Part shown: positions 12,101 through 25,289 of the stretch, piece after piece
How the letters are laid out: the number at the start of each line of letters is the position of its first letter
Numbering within the stretch: the stretch's first letter is position 1
Assembly (NCBI GenBank): GCA_902729315.2
Contig: LR746267.1
Coordinates: 1,727,501-1,791,500, forward strand
Length of the DNA: 64,000 nucleotides
Reading direction: 5' to 3'
From: Spirodela intermedia
Lineage: Eukaryota > Streptophyta > Magnoliopsida > Alismatales > Araceae
Made by a program: the position numbers and the translations under genes
Notes under the pieces: model-generated
Seen by the model: the letters and a program-made list of their open reading frames with translations, nothing else
Databases searched by the model: none
What the model was told of the DNA's origin: nothing

Positions 12101-15010
12101 GGGGAGTATAAAAGATCCAACTAGGCAAAAAGTAAGATCTTTTTACCCTTTCTCTGTTGGGAGACACAATAGTGTTCTTCATATTTTTCATCATTTTCTT
12201 GTGTTGTTTTTGATAAAACTTTGATCTTTACATCATTAATAATTTATTAATTTGATTTATTCAGGTGACTAAATCAAAGAAACAATCAAATTTTAACGAT
12301 TTTATTCACAATTTTGTTTGAAGTTATTTGTTTGCCCATCCATAGTGTTAAGTGGAGAAAATCCAGATTTTAAACAATTTTTTGTCTGATTTGCTGATGT
12401 GTTTTGGGTTTGTATTAACTTTAATTTCATTTATGAAATATACTCGGCAACAAAAATTGGCTCATTTATTTAAAATTGAGAATTTGTTTGTCTACCTCAT
12501 CCTTAGTGTCAAAGGGGAATTTTTAATTTTTAATTTGTTTGAATTTCATTTGCTTAACATTTTCTTATGTTTATTAGATTCTAAACTTGTTTATGATTGA
12601 TATTCCTTATGTGTTTGAGTCTATTTTCATATATCTTTTTTCCAACTAACTAGTTCATTTCTCCACTTGTGAGAGAGCTCACCTATAGGGCCTTTTCTCC
12701 TCTTCACATTCTCTTTTCTTGCTCTCCTCCTCTCTATCTCCTCTCCTTTTTTCGTTATTATTTTTAAATTAGGTTAATTCATTATTATAAATATTTTCCT
12801 ACAGATTAATAATTTTATGGTGATCAAGGAAAGGTGTAGCTAGTTGCAACTAATTGAGCATAAATTATCTCTCCTATTCTGCTCCATTTTTTCTTTGACA
12901 GTTTTATTTTTTTATTTTTATCTAGATTTAAATTTATTTAGATAAAAAATAAATTACTATCATTTATTATATACCCTATAGATTTGACTTGAACTCACTA
13001 CAGTTACTTCATTTATCTTAAAGTTAATTCAGTTTTATTATTTTAAATTTGACATCTCTTTTAATAAAACAACTAAAAGACAATAAAATTTGCACCACAA
13101 TGAGGGAAGATTAAATGAAATTGATGTTAATTTGAGTTAGTCTCTTACTTTAATTAGGTTGTTATTTTTCTTTCTATTTTTGTGCTTTTACTAAAATAAT
13201 TGAAAAAAAGTGTAAAATACGAAAAATATAAAAATCAGAAAAGCATAAAAGATAATCATGACGACATCTTCATTTTATATTTGCTTATTTTTTCTTTTAC
13301 TCACATATTTACTACATTCTATGTTAGTGTCATTATTGTTAGATATATTTCTTTTTCATAGTCACTATTTTAGTTATTTTTCTTATCTTTCATGTTATTA
13401 AAAATTTTATTATTATTTCTACTATATTATTTTTAGAAACTTTTTCATAAGATAGTTTTCAATGACTGTGCATGTAGGGTAGACAATCTCAAAAACCAGT
13501 CTTACTAGACCCTTTTCCCAATACTGAAGGGCAATCACATGTTAGAACAAGAATTATTAAGAATATGGCCAACCAAAACGGACATAATGTTAGCACCTAT
13601 GGATTTATAAAATATGATCAATCCACCATGACCTTTGAAATATTACTTTACACCGAACGAAAATAAACTCAACCCTCAAGATTAGAACACCGATAGATCC
13701 CAATATGCAATTTGAAAGTAAGCATAGTACTTTCCAAATACTTCCAACTTTTTATAGAAACCCAAATGAAGAGCCACATCATCAGTTAGAATAACTCTTA
13801 GATATTTGTGATATGATGCAAATGCCTAACATATCCAAGGTGGTAATAAGGATGAGGTTATTTCCTTGCTCTTTAAAGAAAAAACATGACATTAATTATC
13901 CATATTAGAGAAACAACTAGACACATGGGTAGCATTAGAGTTAGAATTTTTTGAAGTTTTACCCTTTATGGAAGACTCATGCTATAAGAAAGGTTATTAC
14001 TAGTTTTCCTCAATATTTTGGAGAACCATTACATGAAACATGGGATAGAGCAGAATAGACCGATAGTTGATGTGGCATGTGGAACGACTTTCATGACAAA
14101 GGATGAAGATGAAGAGTATCAGTTGTATGAGGTGCTTAGTGAGAATTCTACTGATCATACATTTTTGCTATATATGATAGACAGTTAAGGGAACTTAGGA
14201 AGAGAGGAATCTATGAAGTATTAGAGTATCATGATTGAGAGTCTAGATCAAAGGTAGGTACAATTCAACAGCAACAAGAATGGGTGAATTTAGTCCAAGA
14301 AAAACCTGAACAACCTTTAACTAGGAACACAAACCCCCTCGCCCTATTATTTAGCATAGACTTATACACCTCATTATCCAGCATCATCCTCATCAGCTCT
14401 CACTACACCACCTCAGTAGTCATTTCTCTAACATCTTTATCATCATCACAACCAACCCTCCCTTATGCAGCATGTTCTAACAATGGTCATCCATTCCATT
14501 ATAAGTCAGAGTGTCTACATATAGAGCAGTGATTTTTCCCTAGACAAGAGTAGGTGCAAGCAGATTATAGATATCCTAAGCCCACATGATCCAAACTCAA
14601 ATACCTATAACCCTAGGTGGAGGAATCCTCATAACCTTCCTTGGATGAATTTGCAGAACCAAAGGGCAGTACCACAACCTTACTATCAAAATCAGCAGCC
14701 TCAACCATCTAGTTTTAGAGGACCTCAACCAAATTCACTCACGCAGCAAGATAGAGACCAATCCAAATGTCACAATCAAACTGAAGATACGCTATTTCAG
14801 ATGATGTTGCAGCAACAGGATATGACACAACTTGAACGGTAAATAGGTAGAATAGCCAAAGCGAATTTAAAAAGGGAAAGTGGTCAACTCCCTAACCAAA
14901 CCATTAGTAATCCAAGGAACTCTTATTCCCATGGGTTCTCATCCCAACCTGTTATGACCCCACATAAACAAGATATAGGCCATTATGACTCAAGATATCA
15001 TAAACGATTT
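12100..15010 (+). mobile_element. Degenerate Ty3/Gypsy retrotransposon relic (leader and gag)
   Basis: A TATA-like ggagtataaaag (near 12107) and an AT-rich leader precede gag. From about 13480 the translation shows the RQSQKPVLLDP leader, then near 14085 a GTTFMTKDEDEEYQL segment, a variant of the plant Gypsy gag phrase around MSKTYDEAYEL. At about 14280-14530 there is a knuckle-like CSNNGHPFHYKSEC. At 14645-15000 a glutamine-rich gag tail contains GRIAKANLKRESGQLPNQ. Stops and shifts are frequent. No protease, reverse transcriptase or 3' LTR follows, so the element is 3' truncated at the tandem repeat that begins at 15011. Confidence 0.7.
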
Positions 15011-16230
15011 TGTGACATAAACAGTGCATTATTTTTATCTGTATATTTCTTATTTCCCTACCTATGTACTTGGATAGAATTGTGAGAACTAAATTCAGTG
15101 CTAACTTCCAATCTCGCATCTCTCGGAAACTCTAGTAAGGACAGCGCCGTAAGAAAAATACAGATGCACTGGAGATTTATTGGTACATTAATTTCTTATT
15201 TACGTATCATCTAATCGGATCCTTTAACTTTTTGAAAGAGAATCGGAAGTAACTATAACTTGAAGCATAAAGTTACAACGGAGAAAAGTTACGTCGAGCC
15301 CCTTAGCAGCATGTCTGTGAACAGCAGGTGAATAAAAGCGATGCCGTCGGGGTATCAGGCTTCACGTCGATGAACAATGATGCATTTCGTCTCCGACAAT
15401 AAAGACGATCTTCTGGCAATTGTGCCCGCTAACGTCTTATGGAGGGAAATGTCAACATTACGCATGATATTCGCTGAGTTGGTCGTGCCTCTAGGGTAGT
15501 GTAGAAAGAGTCCTCTCCTTCCGCCCGCCTTCAATCGACGTAGACGGTTTTCAGGGGAAAAAGATGCTTGCGAGTACCCTAGTACAACGTAGGTGTGGCT
15601 GGCACAGGTATAGACGTGGATAATGTTTTGCCACTCGTGGCCAACCACCTGTCGTTTCACGGATGTTGCCGCCGGGGAAGAAACTCTGAAGGCTACATGG
15701 TACCGAGCCGCGAATAGCTTCACGGATTGGTGTTGACGAAATACTTTGAATATGACATCCTTTAAATCGGATAGAGGGTTAGGATGAAGTCAACAAACGA
15801 TTAATACGGGTTCTTGCACCTGCATCATTGCTGCTTATTTGATCCCCATACGTTTCTGTAAACTTGATGACAGATATGGATGTATATAACCTCGACAGTA
15901 ACTTCTCATAAATAGAAACCAGGAAATAGGACGAAATAGAAAAGTGGAGAGGAGGACAAAAGCGCTAATCGTCGTATATCTCGACTCAGAACCTCGTTTA
16001 CGAGCAACCTTCGCCGTATATTTGAACCGGGAGCTGCGGAGTACGATAGACAGCACAGCGCAGCCGAAGCAGCAGACCTAGTAGCGTCAAAACTGAAAAA
16101 GATTAATGCAAAAGAATGGCACTAGTAAATTATCTGTACGTGAATACACATCTGGTAGATCACAACAAGCGACTTAATGGAAAGGGACAAAAAGACGCAA
16201 GGACAAGAAGGTAATAATGAACGCCTTTCA
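15011..16230. repeat. Tandem repeat unit T1
   Basis: First unit of a direct duplication with a period of about 1315 bp. The first 700 bp are almost identical to 16326-17025 (shared tgtgacataaacagtgcatt start). Similarity then falls and fades by about 16230. Open frames at 15355-15723(-) and 15835-16056(-) are not maintained between copies. A diverged relative lies at about 56690-57040, in the 3' flank of a group B gene, so T1/T2 may be flanks that lost their gene. Confidence 0.8.
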
Positions 16231-16325
16231 ATGCTTATTTTTGATGATGATTAGCGAGCGTAGCATGCTACATTATAAACTAGTTACTTTCTGCACCATT
16301 ACGACTCTAATGTGATAAGCAAATT

Positions 16326-17515
16326 TGTGACATAAACAGTGCATTATTCTTATCTGTAAATTTCTTATTTCCTTACCTATGTACTTGGATAGAATTGTGA
16401 GAACTAAATTTAGTGCTAACTTCCAATCTCGCATCTCTCGGAAACTCTACTAATGAAAGCGCCGTATGAAAAATACAGATGCACTGGAGATTTATTGGTA
16501 CATTAATTTATTATTTACGTATCATCTAATCGGATCCTTTAACTTTTTGAAAGAGAATCGGAAGTAACTATAACTTGAAGCATAAAGTTACAACGGAGAA
16601 AAGTTACGTCGAGCCCCTTAGCAGCATGTCTGTGAACAGCAGGTGAATAAAAGCGATGCCGTCGGGGTATCAGGCTTCACGTCGATGAACAATGATGCAT
16701 TTCGTCTCCGACAATAAAGACGATCTTCTGACAATTGTGCCCACTAACGTCGTATGCAGCGAAATATGTCAACATTACGCATGATATCCGTTGGTTGTGC
16801 CTCCAGAATAGTGTAGAAAGAGTCCCCCCCTTCCGCCCGCCTCCAATCGACGTAGACGGTTTTCAGGGAAAAAAATCCTTGCAAGTACCCTAGTACGACG
16901 TAGGTGTGGCTGGCACAGGATAGACGTGGATAATGTTTTGCCGCTCGTGGCCAACCACCTGTCGTTTCACGGATGTTACCGCCCCGGAAGAAACTCTGAT
17001 GGCTACGTGGTATCCAGCCGCGAATAGTTTCACGGATTGGCCTTGACGAGATTCTTTGAGTATGACATTCTTTAAGCAAGGTTAGGATGAAGTCAATAGC
17101 CAGTTAATACGGGTTCCTGCTTTCGCAATGTCAGTTCCTGCTTATTTATTGCCGTTTTGTAGATGTAATAGTAGATACGGACGTATATATTTCACAAATA
17201 GAAACCAGGCAATAGGACGAAATAGATAACTGGAGACGAAGAGAGCGCCACCATTCGTCGTACATCTCGACTCAGATCATCGTTAACAAGCAATCTTCAC
17301 CCTATATTCGAACTGTGAGCTGCGTGGAAGGGCACACAGCGCAGCACCGCAGAAGCGGCAGCCCTTGTAACGTCAAAACAGAACAGGATTACTGAAAAAT
17401 ATTAGACTACGAAAATTTTCCGTGTGTGAACAGTCATCTGGCAGATCACAACAAGTGGCTAAATAGAAAGGGACAAGTGGATGTGCGGATTTGAAGGTAT
17501 TAATGAACGACTTAA
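16326..17515. repeat. Tandem repeat unit T2
   Basis: Second unit of the tandem pair. The best-conserved part spans 16326-17060. The frame at 16744-17079(-) differs from the T1 frame by indels, which argues against coding. Confidence 0.8.
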
Positions 17516-17750
17516 ATGAGCGGCGTGCCATAAATTCAAATCCCTCTGTCAGCTTAATATCTTCTAGGTGATTGGATCAGAGTAGAAGGTTGACATCTAG
17601 CACTGATGGCAGAATATACAACAAAATCCGTTGACACTTGCGACGACCCACGTAGTTCTTTCTGCCCCATTCAACTACTTACAGTAAATTTCACGGATCG
17701 GGGCCGGGTCACTACTTACTACAAAATAGCAGTTCATAAATTTTGTGTGT

Positions 17751-20070
17751 GATCCCGAATAGAGGTCATTCCGAACAGCTTTCAAGCCTGTAACTGGTAC
17801 AAATTGGATTTTTCAAAAGTCGAAACTGGGGAAAGTTTTAGAGTGAAACAAGGAATGGGATCTCCTTCTCATTGCATCTTTTGGTTTTCTAAAGTGATGC
17901 AACATGAGAAGACAGCCATCGTTTATTGTCTTATCGGTACGAAATACACCATAGATTCCAACACGTAACCAGTCAAATGCCTCTCCTAAACTTATTTGGT
18001 AAAAATTTTATTTGAAGGGTTAGTAGTGTGGAGTTCAATGAGTCGTGCACGTGCCTGGAAATACACAGAACAATGTCCAAAAATATTAACAATTCATAAC
18101 TACCTGCGAACTTTGAATCTTGACACGTGGATTGTTGAGTTAAACTCCTCTCTGAGTAAGCGTTTGGATACTTTCGCCAATATATTTTGGTGTAATCTTT
18201 CAACTAAAACTTATTTTAACTAGTTGCTTTAGAAATCTAGAGCATTTTACCTTTGTGTAAAATTATTAATTTAATAATGTTGTAAAAATCAGAACGAAAA
18301 GAATTTTTTGCATTTAGATCATCTATTGGTTCCATTGCGTTCATCTTTAAATTATCTTTTTAAATGATTAGTCACTTATATGTGTGACAACATTTCCAAT
18401 ATGCAAAATTATTATTCTTAACTTCACTCAAAGAAATAAGGTTTTTCTGCGAATCTGACTTGATTTCAAAATGGAGATCCACACATTGCAGTTTTCCTAA
18501 AGTTATTCATTTATCTCTAACGAAGGTTTTTCATCATCGAAATACTTCAATTCCTTGAGCTTCAACAGGTTATTGTGTATATTAAGCGGTGAAGACACAT
18601 GGGACTGGGCTGAAAAATCATATACGTTGCAATAGTGCAAGATGTATTACATTGCAGTGAAACATTAAATGATGCAAATTTTATAAGAACTTAACCTTAT
18701 TCTTATTTTTTCATTCACGATTAGATAGTTTACTTTGATCAATAGCTCTTTCCTTGTGGCCGGGTGCTATTTAGATTGATAAAGCCATTGGATGTGTTGT
18801 CTTAATTCCGTCCTCGTCAGGTTGGCTTGATGGCCCTAACGGTATTAACTATGATTATTGGAAATATCCAATGAAGATGTTTATATCCAGGCAAATCACT
18901 ATAGCTTAAACCAGAGTGCGGTCCATCTCTTGGAACGCATCGAGTCGATCCCAGGGAGGAGGCAAACACGCCCGTCGTCTACTGGTGGCGAGTTCAGTTG
19001 ACAGCACGTAGCCAGCAAGAGCACGCTCAGCATATTATGTGGACGCTGTTATAGCCGTGGGGAGCAACGGCGGACGTCCGCCCAAACGCTGTCGCAAGAG
19101 CCTTGTCAGTTCCACCCGTGGTAGAACCCACCGACCTGGCCCCTGTTCTCGAAGATGTAGCCACGCTTGTAGCCGTCAAGGTTGTCTTTCATGTCGTAAA
19201 ATTATCGTTCATTTATCTCGAACTAACCCTTTTCATCTTCAAAATACTTCAACTCGTTCAACATCAACGACTTCTTGGATACATTTAATGCATAAAATGG
19301 ACGGATCCATAATATCCGAAGGAGTTCGATTATAGTGTAGTGAAAGTGTCTATGGAGCAAAATCTGTCAGGCTGGAATGAAACATTGAATGATACAACTT
19401 TTGTAAGAAATTCACTTCATCATCTTTTCTCATCCATGAGTAGAAGCTATACTCGCATTGACGAAACCACTGGATGTCTGGGCTTAGCCCCGTCAACGTA
19501 AGTTTGGTTTCGTGAACATAAAGGCTGTAACTATGATTACTGGAAATATCGAATGGAAATGCTTATATGCTGGCAAATAACTATGGGTTAAAACCAGACT
19601 GCGGCCAATCTCCTGGAACGTAACGAGGCGGTCCCAGGAAGGAGGCAAACACGCGCGGAGTCTACAGGTGAGGACAGCAAGTATAAACTTGCTCAGCATC
19701 AAATGGCTGCCCTGCTCTTTTATTCAACACTGTTCAGTACTGTTCAACGTCTATCAGGAACAAGTCATGTTTTAAAGAGCAATTATATATCTTGTGCTGC
19801 ATGTCTGATGGGACAAATCCTTTGGAGGACGTGTGGTCAGTAGATTAAGCTGACAGCTTCATAAAATAAAGTTGACGAAGAAGATCAAGCACTTACCTTC
19901 TCAGGTTACCTTCGTCTTACGACCAGATAGTTTTCATTCATTCAGTGGACTGCACGATAGGTTGCATACAGATTTTACTTAGTCTATTTGATTATCTAAA
20001 TAGATATCCTTTAATATTTGTTCGCTGGTTTAAATTTTTACTTTGGCATAAATGTAGATATCCAAAAGCT
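17751..20070 (+). repeat. 2.3-kb duplicon copy X1
   Basis: Nearly identical to 60950-63271, with a constant offset of about 43.2 kb and only scattered mismatches and 1-3 bp indels. Similarity stops abruptly after the shared aaaagct at 20070. Inside are two diverged sub-repeats of about 700 bp: the cgttcatttatctc...aatacttcaa segment at about 18500 and 19200, and the ..AACTATGATTA.TGGAAATAT segment at about 18846 and 19529. The latter translates as NYDYWKYPMKM and NYDYWKYRMEM, reminiscent of the N-terminus of Copia gag. Open frames in it are shared only because the DNA is shared. Confidence 0.9.
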
Positions 20071-21410
20071 TCCCTTCCGAATCATGTATTATGTGTTCTC
20101 TTCAAATAAATATTCTTCATATGTAACACATTCGCTTCAGCACAATATCCAATGCTCTCAGATCACAAGGCTCGAACCCTTAAGTTTCATAGTAATGTCT
20201 ACGCAGCACTGTAATCTTCCTTAGGTTGAATTACCTTTCCCCTACTCTTATTCCTCCATATGATCTTCCCCCGTTATTAAAGAAGACGGCTCTTATTCAG
20301 ATACCCATTAAGGATTTAAGAACCAGCATGCCTAGCACCAGTCGAGTGCCATATCCTGAAAACCATTCTCACATCCATTCTCAACCCTTCTACCATAACT
20401 CGTCTCATACAGATTCTTGAATTTACAGATTCTGGATTCCTCACAACTTATTATTTGAAATTAAATATTGGATACTACAATAAGTTCTGCAAGTGAGAGT
20501 TTAGACCTCAACATCAAATATGGTGGGATAGTACGACGAGGCATCTATCTTTTTGTACGATGAAAAACCCTGTCTAGAAAATAGGAAAAGTACCTTTTGT
20601 CATGATAGCTCTGCCGTAATTTATTTTTTCCTTAGTTCTCCTTGGATTGGTACAAAGATGCATTGTTCTCCTTTCTTTCTAATGGTGCCTGTTGATTGTA
20701 TATCGAAGTCCTCTTGAAGGCAGGACGAACAGGATGGTGACTTGCCTATTTGATTGCTCTTAGCAGCAGTTCTTTTGTTCGGGTGGTGGTGAACAGGGCG
20801 GTGAATAATAAAAATAACTGCACTTTATCTTGATTTAGGTTAATGGTAGCCCGTTTGACAATGGGTGGATCATCAAAGGTTAACTGGAGGAATAAGATGA
20901 AGTGAACTCCTTGATGTACCCAGACCAGAACGAAAAGTTCAGCAAGGAAGAAGATGGTAAACACTGACTGGCCTCAGAGTGATGCACCAGCTTGTGGTTT
21001 AAATTTTCAATAAGCCAGCAAGTGCTCAAGAATAATTTCCCCATCATTCGCTTGGCTGTTTGGTTTCGTAGATCCTGAGTTCCCTGCCTTAACTTCTCCA
21101 CAAAACTGTTCTCAATGAAAAGTGCTAGGCTAAAATCCTGAACCCTCCCCATGGTTCTCACATTCTTATAAGCTTTCCTATTTCAATGAAGAAAATTTCG
21201 TGATTGCCATTTCGGAGCCCTACTTTCTGTCGCTATATTATTTTTCATTCCACCACTCTGGGAATTCCCAGATTCATGGATACTTACCTCGATGAGCCGT
21301 TTACATGATTTTGACCATGGATATTTTTCATTACACTTTGTTTGATGCTAGGTTAGAACAAGTCCAGTGTCTCTATCGCAGAGAAGGGTTTCCTCAATCT
21401 TTGAAACAGT
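20071..21410. other. Single-copy spacer
   Basis: Follows the breakpoint of duplicon X1. Short open frames exist (for example 20880-21161 on the minus strand), but none has a recognisable domain, signal peptide or promoter. Nothing supported. Confidence 0.4.
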
Positions 21411-21660
21411 AGTATGCGTTTCACCTGGTGATGCTCTCTAATCATAATCTTCACAAAATATTAAATATCCATAAAGGGGGATGTTCTATGCCGTCTACAC
21501 AGAAGTACTTGAAAGGATTCATTCTGAGATCTGCATGCGAGATCGACATCACCAAGTTGCACGTACAGGATGGTGGAATGGGGTAAAGTTTTGCCACATA
21601 AAATAGTTGCAGTCGAGTAAATAAGTACAGAAGAGAAAAATTACTTCCCTCACATTAAAC
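21411..21660 (+). repeat. 250-bp segment present inverted at 63289-63538
   Basis: From agtatgcgtttcacctgg to ctcacattaaac this matches the reverse complement of 63289-63538 over exactly 250 bp with few mismatches. It is one piece of the composite breakpoint at the right end of duplicon X2. Confidence 0.9.
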
Positions 21661-22310
21661 AGTTACAGGTATAGAAAGAGTCCAACAACTTTTGCCATTC
21701 TTTTTTAGTTCGGCAGCGATGTGCGGCGCTCCTAGAGAACCCTTGGTTTCCCCTAGCTTTAGTCAGACACAATAAACCTATTCTAGGTAAAATTGGGTCA
21801 CTTGGTGTAGTCGTAAAGGAGAAGGATCTGCTAAAAGGTACCTTTACACATGCATGGTAAAAGGTTTTGAAAGGTTTTGATAGGTTTTGAAGGCTTACAT
21901 CATATGGACTATAGTACCCGTATGATTTAAGTTGAGATGTTTTCAAATTTATAAATGGCACCTCGATCTTGGTGATTATTTAGAGGATAATATGTTATTA
22001 GAATAAAAACTCGTAAACAAAGATCACAATGGTGAAAGAGTTCTCACAAAACTTCCTGTATTTGATTTATTATCACTTTTAGAAGATTTTTAAATTTTCA
22101 AACAAAATTGAATTTTGATTGAATTGACCAGAAAACTAGCCGCTATGAGGCAAAGACTGAATTGTGTCTTTAAAATATTCTCATAAGATGAATCCACTGT
22201 GATTATGAAGAGAGACAAAGAAAATTTTATAGTTTTTTGGCCATACCAATTTTGGAATTACTATTAGGATTCTGCCATTCTCGTCTACAGAATACAATTT
22301 ATTTATGGTA
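21661..22310. other. Spacer upstream of the MiAMP1-like relic
   Basis: No gene, TATA box or promoter similarity to the intact family members is visible. The 5' half expected for the relic at 22311 is absent here. Confidence 0.45.
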
Positions 22311-22501
22311 ACAAAAGACATCAATGGCTGTGGGTACTTCGACATCAGCGCCTACCACTCAGGCTTTCTTTTCGTATTCACGCAGGGCAAGCAGCCAGGC
22401 TTTACACAAAATCTCAGTGCAAGGGCACTCCCTATGATCTGAAGAAAGAGACCCGCAAGTGTGGACCTAACGACTTCAAGAGCATTCGAATGATCTGTTG
22501 A
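22311..22501 (+). pseudogene. 5'-truncated, frameshifted MiAMP1-like pseudogene
   Basis: The DNA encodes the family core from TKD-(I/V)-NGCG onward, then a YHSGF segment and FVFTQG. A one-base frame change lies near 22390. In the new frame the C-terminal part (LKKETR, then NDFKSIRMIC and a stop at 22499-22501) is clearly group A. The signal peptide and first cysteine region are missing, and the third scaffold cysteine is Tyr (GCGYF). The 3' flank still holds an aataaa-like signal near 22542. It is a dead copy with no recognisable promoter. The family is known for extracellular antimicrobial beta-barrel proteins, but this relic cannot make one. Confidence 0.88.
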
Positions 22502-25040
22502 GCGTGCCCTTCTTCGCAACAGTGTGTGTACTGAAGATTCCACAATAAACGGCGGTTTCGGCTACTGTTCGGGCAACTGAATCAAAAGGGCAGTATAAAG
22601 TTGTACGTTGCGCACTCTATGTGTACTGCTTGGCCAGTAATAATAAATGAATGGAAGAAATAATTACGTCTACCTCTTATTCAAGTTTGAGGTGTTCACA
22701 CATATACAAACTTTCGTTCTAGTCCATCGAAATTTGACTGGATCAGCAAATTTTCTGAGAGATAAAAAATATACAACCAGTTTAAGTTAAATGTATTCAA
22801 CACGTCGATTGGAAACAGGCACTACCATGGTGACCAAGCAAGCAACCACAGTTGCTATTCCTTCTTCGGCGGCCCCCACAACGTTGTCCCTTCTTTCTAT
22901 TCATCAACGATTACACTAGTTGAGTTGGTTTATTGAGCAACTTTTGATTCGTGAAAGGACACCAAGATTTGTTTGCATCACTCAAGTGACACCAATTGTC
23001 CCTTAACACAACTTATAGTCAGCAAACTGAAATGCAGTCTAGTTGATTCTTCTTCTCGCCGAGAGCTGAACCCGAGAAATCATTTACATCCGAAATAAAA
23101 AAGGAGCATTAAATATAGTGCGTAATTATTTCTTTCGATACAGAAAGGAAAGAAGACCCCATTACATTAAAGTGAAAAGTTATAATGGAGCTGCGAACGA
23201 TTTATTGCGATAACATGCAGATATAGGTGTGATGGCGATGGAAGAAGATACAAGAGATGACACAATGGAAATTCCATTATTTCGCAGAAACTAAAGTAAT
23301 GTTTTAAGTAAGCAAACTTCCTGACAGTCGTCATGAATCCCAGAGCAGAACCTTTGTTGGATACAGATGAAAGTGACGAGAAAAAACCTTTTGAAGCCAA
23401 AGTCGCAGCTTGCCCCTGGCCGCCGTCACAGTTGTATCGTCGGGGAGACCTATCACCTCGCTCAGTGGGATCAATCAACTTGAAAATTGCGGCATGTTAC
23501 CGATATCATAATCTGCTGAGCATGCCTCTTATTTGGAGCCTCAAAAACGGAAGTTGGCAGAAAATCCTGTGATGGAGATGATCTTGTTGAAAGGCTAGTT
23601 GACCTGTAAGAATGAATCTTGTAAATCCATATTAAAACATATCTCAATTTATTTTGGTTTTCCTTACATGTTTTCCATGAATTACATATGACCTAGGAAC
23701 TGAACTGAACATTTTAAAGCTTCGAACAACAGTATTCTAGATATGGAACTAAACTTGTAAAACTACCATTAGATATTTATAGTAAGTTTCATCTATAATG
23801 TTGTCCCACTGAGATGGAATGCCGACAGCAGAAGAGAGAGCTTGGGGTATAATAACAGATTAGGGTTTCATTACTTCTAACAGTTGGGTCCCACTTTTGA
23901 CCAGACCTCATAACGTTGGACTAGGCCATTATACATTGGGTCAGTCGGGCTAAAGTAAAATAAAGAGAGAAATGGAAAAGGAAATAACATTGAATGATAG
24001 TCCTCCTCCAGCTGGTGAATGTGTATCATTCATTCTCAATTTGGGGGTTAAGTGCTGAAATGTGGGGTGTGAAAAACCTAGTGTGATATAATTATTTATG
24101 TGGCAAATATAATTATTTGAGGCCACGAAATGTGTACACATTTTTCCACTCTCCATCTTTTATTTGCTGTCCGTCAATTTCTGTCCCCAGTGTGACCATG
24201 TCGTATAGGATTTTGAGCGATAGTAGATTTGTTATCACAATAAAGCCTCATTGGTACATCAAGGAAAGTCTTCAGATATTTCAATATAATATTGACCTAT
24301 AGTAATTCACATATGTATCGGGCAATGGCTTTAAATTCTGTCTCTACACTTGATCTTCCGATAAGAATTTGTTCCTTGCTTCTTTTCGTGATGGGATTTC
24401 CACGGATGAAGATACAAAGTCTGGATGTAGATTATTTATCTATTATGAAACTTACAAAATCAACATTAACATAAAACTTAACCTGAAACCTCTATTGTGT
24501 TTGAACAATTATATTTTTCGTGTTTGCCGTTAAGATACCTTCATATTTGATTAATTGTATCAAGCTGTCTTTACTTAGGGTTATACATAAATTGACAACA
24601 TTCGATTGTGCGTATGAAATGTAGATTAATCATCTAGCCAACCATAAAAAATCTGTTGGTCTACTCTATTGGATTCTTCCACATTTCCAGGTTTTATATT
24701 GGCATCCATGGGAGTATTAGATGGTCCACAACCACTTATGTTTGTCTCCTTCGTCCATGAAATATTTGTGTTGGGAGATAAACATTGTTGCACGGACCCA
24801 TATATATAGGAACAGAAAGAGAATCACCTTGATACTAAACCGGATCGAGCCCGGGATCTTCTTGGAAATTGGAAGATCTAGGATTGGCGGCCAACCTTCT
24901 GAAGAGAGCAATGTGCAAGGACCAGGTGAGTAGGGATGCAGCCAGCAACGCTGCTCGTGATAGGCTTAGCTTAAGCCGGTAACGTTCGGTTCGGATAAGC
25001 GAAGTCCCTTCATATTTTCTCGAGTAGGATATTTCAATTC
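22502..25040. other. Intergenic DNA without supported genes
   Basis: I read both strands and found only short open frames without domains (for example 23167-23478(-), 24117-24302(+)). Composition shifts from mixed to AT-rich. No RNA gene or clear transposon signature. Confidence 0.4.
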
Positions 25041-25049
25041 CAAGAAATG

Positions 25050-25205
25050 CTTCAACATTGCATGATTATCGAGTGGATAAACGAATATCATTGTATGAGA
25101 TAAGAGCGGACCTTGGGCCGTACGATCGAGGCATCCTACTGACTGTGCCGTTTATAATCATCTCGTGCTATGATCGCAGCGCGGATATTAGCGGTGTCTC
25201 TCGTT
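25050..25205 (+). repeat. Orphan copy of a group B 3' flank
   Basis: The gattatcgagt.gataaacg, tcattgt.tgagataa, aatcatctcgt and gcagatattagc-type blocks occur in the same order and spacing as in the 3' flank of the 59.0-kb gene (about 59416-59615). Their reverse complement occurs beside the 40.7-kb gene (about 40570-40610). No coding sequence precedes it here. Confidence 0.65.
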
Positions 25206-25218
25206 TACTCTCCCACCC

Positions 25219-25234
25219 TCCCTCTCTGTCTGTC

Positions 25235-25289
<55 letters not shown>

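Noticed and set aside
18000-21380. Idea that 18.0-21.38 kb is one insertion, since unit C seems to jump from duplicon-like DNA to a gggtttcctc.atctt motif also at 21.39 kb
   Set aside because: The right-hand similarity is only about 20 bases and then fails, so it may be chance; no target duplication seen.
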